A DNA stretch of 64,000 bases, from the NCBI GenBank assembly GCA_033439685.1, contig JAUEDM010000003.1, forward strand, positions 2,758,001 through 2,822,000, written 5' to 3'. Positions 57,621 through 64,000 of this stretch are shown here, one piece after another. Source of the DNA: Apodospora peruviana. Taxonomy: Eukaryota; Ascomycota; Sordariomycetes; Sordariales; Lasiosphaeriaceae. Below the pieces are notes generated by a model that was given only the letters and a program-made list of their open reading frames with translations, ran no database searches and was not told where the DNA came from. Position 1 is the first letter of the stretch. Every line of letters begins with the position of its first letter. A program made the position numbers and the translations under genes.

Positions 57621-58954
57621 GCGCTGGTCTGTTTGTCGAGATGACGGGGGTTGGCGGCACAGGTAGCACAGGAGTGTGATTTACGAGCAGAGGGGAAGCA
57701 AAACGGAGATAATGAGACAAGATGAGAGACACGAGAAGCGGAGTCTCCGTCTTGCTATGACGTGCAACCTACAGGAATGGAAAAGATACATCCAAACAGG
57801 ATGAGATAGCCAGAAGCGAAATTTCCTTTTTGGTGCGCACAGGAACGAGAACGACATGGAAGCATAATTGACGAGAAAGATGAGATTTTGAAACGCTTTA
57901 CTCTTACCGCGTGCACGGAAAAGAGAAAGATATATCGAAACAGGAGCGGAGAGCTGATGAGATAACTCTGTCTCAGTCTGGCGTTGCATTTGCTATTGAT
58001 CTTTTTGGGTCAACCATGCGGATACGATGGACGGATGGATTGCATTGGAGCATCACATATCATCGGACTGGGAGTACACAATGGCATTTTTGAGTTTTCT
58101 GGTATTCGTTTTATGGAGTGTGATAGGAAAGACTGAGAGTGGGAGAGAAGATACATTACTGAGGTTAATGGGTCTCTTGAGAGGATGGATATTGTGCGAT
58201 GGAAACCAGATCTTCCCTGTCCGCCCAAACATAGTTTCATACATCGCCATTGTGGTGCTTTTAGTTAAACAAGGCACAGGGAAATGGCAGATAGATGATT
58301 TGGTGCTTGCTATTACATCAATACATCGTACATTTCTTGGTCGGTCCACTCTAGCTACTTAATTCCTCGCAATGTGAACTTCACTGGCTAGCTGCGCTCT
58401 GTGTGATATGGTATACTTGTGGTCCCTGGTTAAGAAAAAGAATTAGGGAAAATGAAGTTGGTGCTTGCTAGTTATTACATCGATATATCGTACATCTTTT
58501 GGCATCCTTCTAGGCATTTGATTCCGCAGGGAGGTAGCAATGTGAATGACCTTTTTGCTAGCTAGCTACGCTCCGCGAAGAAGATATACCCATCCGTCCG
58601 TCCATTTGGCAAAAACTTTCTCCTCCGTCCTTGAAGCTTTCTTCCAACATCTCTACCCAGCATAGTTTCCGTTCGCCATCTGTACGGGCTCTGAGATATG
58701 TAAGCCTCATCCAACCTAGGTAGGTAGTTAGCTACCTTAGCTCAAGCTCCTTTGTTTCCCTGTTTAGCATTTTGTTGGCACCAGATATCATCTATCCAGC
58801 GATCTTTTTCTTACCTCGCCATCTGATACCTACCTTGATACATAGCCAAGCTCTTTGTGAGATTTAGTACGGCCAAGTAAGGTAGGTAGGTAGGTAGGTA
58901 ACCCATTTGGCTGTATTTTCCATGAAATGCAATGCAATATGGGCCGGTAGGTGT
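57621..58954. other. Intergenic region with diverged tandem duplication
   Basis: 1.3 kb between convergent genes. It holds a duplicated block (58298-58410 and 58459-58590) and GGTAGGTAGG-type tracts near 58716 and 58880-58900. No gene is called. Confidence 0.55.
58298..58590. repeat. Diverged tandem duplication, period about 160 bp
   Basis: Both copies run through TTGGTGCTTGCTA, TTACATC, ATATCG or ATACATCG with TACAT, then TTGATTCC or TTAATTCC, GCAATGTGAA, GCTAGCT and CGCTC in the same order. Small insertions and deletions show it is old. Confidence 0.5.
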
Positions 58955-60504
58955 TTATTTGCTCTCCGACTGCTGCTGCTCTTGTGGCTGTTGTGGATCA
59001 GCAGCTGAAACCCTCTCGCTGCTACCATCTATGCTCGTCATCGTCGTGGGAACAGGAGCCGAATCAGCAGTAGCAGTAGCAAACATGCTCCCAACAGCGA
59101 CATCATAATCAGGAACTGCAGGCATGCCCATCGGTGGTACTGGCATACCATTCATATCCATACCCACATTGATGCCGCTGACATTCCCAATCATCATGGG
59201 CATGGACGTCGTCGCCATCCCCTGCCCAGCAGCGACAGCAGCAGCAGCAGCAGCAGCAGCGACGTCCTGACTCTGAGGTAGCTGTGCTCTGCCAAGCTCT
59301 CCCTCGGGCGGATGAAGCGCGTACACATTAGCCTCCATATTTCCGCCATCGAAAATCACAAAGTTCTGAATCGGCTGCTGCGTCCCACCGAGAACATTGA
59401 TCACGTCCTGCGCCAGCTGGCCGCCTAGGACCGCACACACAGGCGCAATCTCAGCACCGATATTCTGCAGGAACGACCGAAGGACTTCGCTCCGCAGAGT
59501 CTCCGTCGGCAGGCCGAAGGTTTTATGTTTCTCTCCGCACATACGCGTGAACTGGACAAGATCCGCGTGGTTGTTGCCCTGCGGCGGGGCACCGTTGTGC
59601 AGAGCGGTGTATTCCCACAAGGTGCGGAGGCACGAGAGGATCGGCGTGACCACCTTGCGGCGGCGGAGCGACTTTAGGATCTCAGGCGGCAGCATCGACG
59701 GACTATCCGATGCCAAGAACCAGGTGCTGTACTTTTCGCGTTTCGTCACCAGCTCGACTTTGTTATCGTTGTCTTTGGGTTGGACAGCGATAATAGACCG
59801 GGTGTGGGATTCCGCTCCTAGAGCGGTGGAGACGTTGGATTTGTTGCGCTCGATGACAAAGTCGTGCTCGATCAGATCGGCAAAAATGAAGCCGTAGAGA
59901 CCGTGAGAGCTGGCCACGTACGAGGGCCGGTTGTGGACCCGCGCGTTGGTGTTGATCTCGGTGAGGGTCTGCGCGTCGAGGTCCGTGGCGATGATGATGT
60001 CGAACTTTTGATAATATTCGGTTGGCAGAGCGCGGACGTTGGAGGTCTCGACGAAGACTTTGACGCGGGGATTCAGGCGCTGAATGGACGTGCTGGCTGC
60101 CACGGCGCGGTTCATGCCGATGTGCGACGAGGTGAGGAAGAATTGCGCGCCGAGGTCAGCTTCCGTGACGACTTCGTGGTCGACTACTGTGATGGAGCAG
60201 ATGCCGGCCAGCACGAGGTTTTTGGCGATTTCGTTGGCCAGGGCTTTCATTGTGATGAGCAAGATGTTGGCGCTGCGGATTCGCTCCTGCGCTTTCATCC
60301 CCCAGAGACGGATTTGGCGGTCGTAGAGGGCGATTTCGTCTATGTTGATGTGTTAGTTCCATGATGTATGTGTAGCTGATGTGTGAGGGGGCTTGTCATA
60401 CCTGCACTGATGCCGTTTCCTGACGGCGCCGTGGTGGTAGCATTGCCATTGCTCTGAGCGTGAAGTGGCATGGTGGGCTGAGCTGGCGGCGGGAAGTCTT
60501 CCAT
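58955..60504 (-). CDS. AOS1: SUMO-activating enzyme E1 subunit Aos1
   Basis: Two exons, 60504-60402 and 60339-58955 (phase 1 join), give 495 residues. After a short Pro-rich leader comes the canonical opening DEIALYDRQIRLWGMKAQ, then the adenylation-fold elements LANEIAKNLVLAGICSITVVDHE and the Aos1-type segment LGAQFFLTSSHIGMNRAVAA. IGAEIAPVCAVLGGQLAQDVI is the conserved C-terminal helix of this subunit. With Uba2 it forms the heterodimer that adenylates SUMO; Aos1 lacks the catalytic cysteine domain, as here. An in-frame upstream Met exists, but MEDFPPP is preferred as the start. The last 120 residues are a tail outside the fold: a run of eight alanines encoded by a GCA/GCN repeat, Met/Gly/Pro-rich sequence and a Gln-rich end. 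Confidence 0.92.
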
Positions 60505-61578
60505 CGTCGTTGATGGTACAGTATGTAGAGCTTGTGGGTGGTGACGGGTGAGGCGTGAGATGTGAGATGGAGGTTGAAGGGATCGCGAGACGAGACGCAA
60601 ACGGTGGGGTGTGAGCAAAATTGATTACACGAAGACCACCTCAGGCAACTCGATTGAGAACCAAAGAGCAAAGTGAATTCTTCCACTTGAACCTGTTGTT
60701 GTTCTTGAACCGTTGTTTGTCGGAAGGCTGCCGATGGTGATGATCAGAATGCGACTCTTGAATCGATTCGTTATTGAGAGTTCTCTGTCCTTGCTCGTTG
60801 ACAGGCGCACAGGCGCACACCATTCAACGTCAAATATTCTACTGCGTGATCAATCACCTATCGCTCTAAAAACCCCCGAGTTTTATGGTCTTGTCCGCAT
60901 TCATTCGCCTTGATATCGCGCACCTGAGGTAGTGTAGTACGTGCAGACGCGGGTGTGCTGGAGCTGATCAGCACCTGAGATTCTCACTGTAACGGGGCAG
61001 GAACAGCAGCGCAGGGCGAGGTGTGCAGGGTAATGCAGTCGTCGTGCAGTGTTGGCTGACCGTAATCCGTACCTTAGGTAATTACCTGGTGCAACTGGCA
61101 CTGTGCAACCCCTCTGCGCTGACGCGAGTTTAAGTGGTACTTAGTCGCTGTAGTTAAAACAGACCTCACGGCATGTCGTCGCTACCTAACTATTACCTAC
61201 ACCAGCAAAGAGCGGAACAGTGAGGTATCTGTATCACGGCCCCGCGTAACATGGTAAAATCAGGTTGCCGTTTAATGATTCCAGGTAATACAGTGACACC
61301 GTCACCTGCTGCACTTCTCCGGTTGCCTTCTCCACCTCAACCTGGCAGTCCCCCCCGCCAGACGTTCCTCTCTCTCCAGCAAATATCCGTACCTACTTTG
61401 TTCTCCCTCCATATTCCGTATCACGACTTCGAATTCCCCACCACAAGTCAATATTAATACGCCACGCCGAGAGCTTACCCTGCGCAAAAAGTTATCTCGT
61501 CCTATTACGAATAGTCGGGGTCATTCCCCCCCCCTCGTGATCGCTTTCCCTCTGCCTGAACCACGTCTTTGTCGCTTC
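60505..61578. other. Divergent promoter region between AOS1 and the gene at 61579
   Basis: About 1.07 kb shared upstream region of two genes pointing away from each other. The right end is pyrimidine-rich. No further gene was recognised. Confidence 0.6.
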
Positions 61579-63549
61579 ATGGTGAGTCGTCCCCGTTAGA
61601 CCTGCCCTGCTGGGCCTCTGACGTTTCCCCACGACTTCCACCTTTGAAGTCTGCTGCTATCTCCCACCCCTCTACACTGAACAGTAGTTCCGGTTTTGTC
61701 GATGCTTGCACACTCCTGGATATTCTGAGGCTATCTGGAAATGCTCTGATACATGTCTGACATTCTTTTCGCGACCAGTCTGGCAATCGCTCTCGACGGC
61801 CCCCGCTGGACCAGGACGCAACCCGATACCGCAGTGCCAACGTCCTTGTCCGATCCATTCTCGATGATCGACCACCCACCGCCAATATTAGCCCCTCTGG
61901 AGAGTTAATCAGAGCAATAGAAAGATTCCACCGAAACGTCGAACGGGTGCGCCGGGATTTCTCTTCTGCACAGGCCGCATCCGACTCCAGCATGTCCTCG
62001 GGGTCAGACAGAGACCGAGACCTTCGCCGGAGATTCAATCGGGATCCTCAACCGTCCAACGAAACACTACCGAGCATCCCAAGCATCTCAGCCAGCCCGC
62101 CCTCCCTGCCTCCTCTCCGATCGCTCGGGTCCAGATCGCGGCTTCAGGCTGGCATGGCGTCGTCAGGAGGATCCGACAGCCGCTCGAGACGTTATCGACC
62201 CAGTCCGAGTGATCGCTTTTTGGACAGACGACACCCAGCCAGCTACGAGAACAGGAACCCGAGCTCCAACCTTGAGGATATAGATCGGAATCTTGAAAAT
62301 GCGAACTCACACCTCCAGGCCTTGCTTGATCTCACAACCAATCCCATAATAACGCAACCGCACATGCCCACTTCGATGCAAGGTCAAGACCACGCAGAAG
62401 AGAGCCGGCGTGTCAAACGACGGAAGCTTGATTCCGATAGGATAATATCAAGCTTTAGGGGATTCAAGTACGGCAAGTATGGTCAGGTTGAGCCAGGCCA
62501 ACTTCAAATGGAAATCGTGAGCTGCGATGGGGGCTTGTATTCAGACGAACTGTCTTATGCGGCCGAGAATATTCTCAAGAACGACGCTTCGGTGTATTGC
62601 ACAAAGGGGCCCCGGTGCAACATAGTGCTGCGGCACCAAGGCGCAACGGTCTTCAGCCTCAAAGAGTTGATTATCAAAGCCCCCGGATCAAACTACTCAT
62701 CCCCGTATGTTCCACAGAGCCTGTCCACACCACGACGTCTGCTAACCGGCACACAGGGTTCGCCAAGGAATGGTCTTCATATCGATGAACTCGGACGAGT
62801 TGTTAACACGCACAGCACAGTATCAGATTCAGTATTCACCCTCGTCTCGGAGCACGCGCCACGGTATGCCCGGCAGCACCCCTGCGGTTTACTCTGTCCG
62901 TCACGACGAAGACGGCAACGCCATCGCTCGGCTGCAGCCGCGACAGCGGCAGGGTTACAACTTCAACGTGGAGGAGGAGGACGACGACTACCGAACTGCT
63001 CAGATCCCAGAAGAGTTCAACGTCTGGCCGTCAACGCGACATGTCACTACCGAGTGCAGTGATGACGACAGCGACGGAGAAGCTGGTCTGGTAATGAATC
63101 ATATGCGTTCCCGCAGGCGGACGCCCAACAGGATCGGTGCCCTGCCGTTTGAGAGCGAGAGCAGTGACGATGGTACGGACGCATGGGGCCCATCCGGCTC
63201 GGACTGGGCTGCTTTTGACGATCTCCATCGGGGAAGTTACTCCCGCGGTCGCTCCGAACACGGAAATAGCGGCATGACGCTTGAGGAAGCTCAGGAAGCC
63301 TCACAGATCGCGACGCAGGAGGCAGTGCGAGCGGTCGGCGGGGAGCTTATGACGCCCGCGGCGCATTTTGAGATCGAGAAGAACAAGAGCAAGTGCACGA
63401 TCAAGTTTCACCCGCCGGTGAGCGCGCGGTTCATCTTGTTGAAGATGTGGAGTCCGCATCATGATCCTTCCAAGAATATTGATATCCAAGGCGTCATTGC
63501 GAAGGGGTTTGCTGGGCCAAGGTTCTTTCCGTCGGTTGATTTACGGTAA
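61579..63549 (+). CDS. Conserved fungal protein of unknown function with possible beta-sandwich domain
   Basis: Three coding exons, 61579-61581 (the ATG alone), 61779-62704 and 62757-63549, give 573 residues. Exon 1 is ATG|GTGAGT, followed by a 197-base intron. Without it, the frame upstream of 61779 is closed by TGA. The N-terminal 165 residues are Arg/Ser-rich and disordered. A folded region near 170-290 contains RGFKYGKYGQVEPGQLQMEI, ENILKNDASVYCTKGPRCNI and RHQGATVFSLKELIIKAP. A second folded stretch lies at the C-terminus (CTIKFHPPVSARFILLKMWS). The two are separated by an acidic linker. The strand pattern could be a split discoidin/APC10-like jelly roll, but I cannot confirm this. No enzyme motif was seen. 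Confidence 0.75.
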
Positions 63550-64000
63550 CATAGATATATGGACTTGATCGGCAGGTTTTGAATTCTGTGATTAGGGTAT
63601 TGGAAGTTTTGGAGCGTTTCTGGGATTTTTTTAGATGCATTAGTTTTGGGTTTTAGCTCTGATGGCACTCATGGGACACGGTTTCAACCTAGGGTAGGTA
63701 GTTATTGTTGGAACTAACGTACATAAGTACATACCTCTATCAATTGCTTTCTGAGACGAGATACATGAACTGTATTGGGTCTTGCTCGGATTTCTTGATG
63801 CGTAGCGACGGGACGAATTCCGTGTATGGCAGCCGTTCCTGGCAAGGGGCCGTTTAAAGAAGAGGACCGGGTAAAGTTGAAAGAAGGCTTTGTGAATCGG
63901 TTTCACCTGATTAAATAGTCAACCGGGCTACGGTTGAAACTTCTGTTTCGGTAGCAAGTCCATGACAACTATAAGCCCAAGAATGCAAGAACCCAAACTC
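63550..64000. other. 3' flank to window end
   Basis: AT-rich sequence after the last stop, with a TAGGTAGGTAG string near 63694. No gene was seen before the window ends. Confidence 0.5.

Overview
The window is nuclear DNA of a filamentous ascomycete (Pezizomycotina, most likely Sordariomycetes; the order cannot be fixed from sequence alone). The evidence is short GT-AG introns with fungal branch sites, a Zn(II)2Cys6 regulator, a HeLo-domain protein, a DUF2841/YDR124W-like protein and the fungal orthologues Aos1 and Bmt5. Most genes are split. I traced exon joins by hand, checking phase and protein continuity, and give them in each entry.

Left part (1-33.3 kb) is gene-rich. It starts with a 1,462-residue family-28 glycosyltransferase carrying a VPS13-like C-terminal segment. 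Next is a single-pass membrane protein with an apple/PAN-like ectodomain, whose intron holds a tRNA-Trp-like unit broken by a (TA)9 tract. An accessory-looking run follows: an ABCG half-transporter, a Zn2Cys6 transcription factor, a HeLo-pseudokinase (cell-death type), a cytochrome P450, a type-B carboxylesterase and a full-length ABCC (MRP/Ycf1-type) transporter. Two exporters, a P450, an esterase and a regulator together suggest xenobiotic or metabolite handling. No polyketide synthase, peptide synthetase or terpene cyclase core enzyme is present.

Middle part (33.3-53.7 kb) is gene-poor. It has about 10 kb with no supportable gene, then a DUF2841 gene, another gap, and the rRNA methyltransferase BMT5. 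Beyond that lies an AT-rich repeat island holding a 394-bp solo LTR with intact 5-bp target duplication and the 3' end of an older related LTR.

Right part (53.7-64 kb) returns to conserved genes. The first is a large unrecognised disordered protein whose reading frame is cut by one in-frame TAG and then stays open for 191 more codons in the same frame. After it come the SUMO-activating subunit AOS1 and, divergently, a conserved fungal protein whose first coding exon is only the ATG.

The observations most worth following are the in-frame TAG, the HeLo-pseudokinase, the VPS13-like tail on the glycosyltransferase, the interrupted tRNA-Trp and the unusually long introns confined to the ABCC gene.
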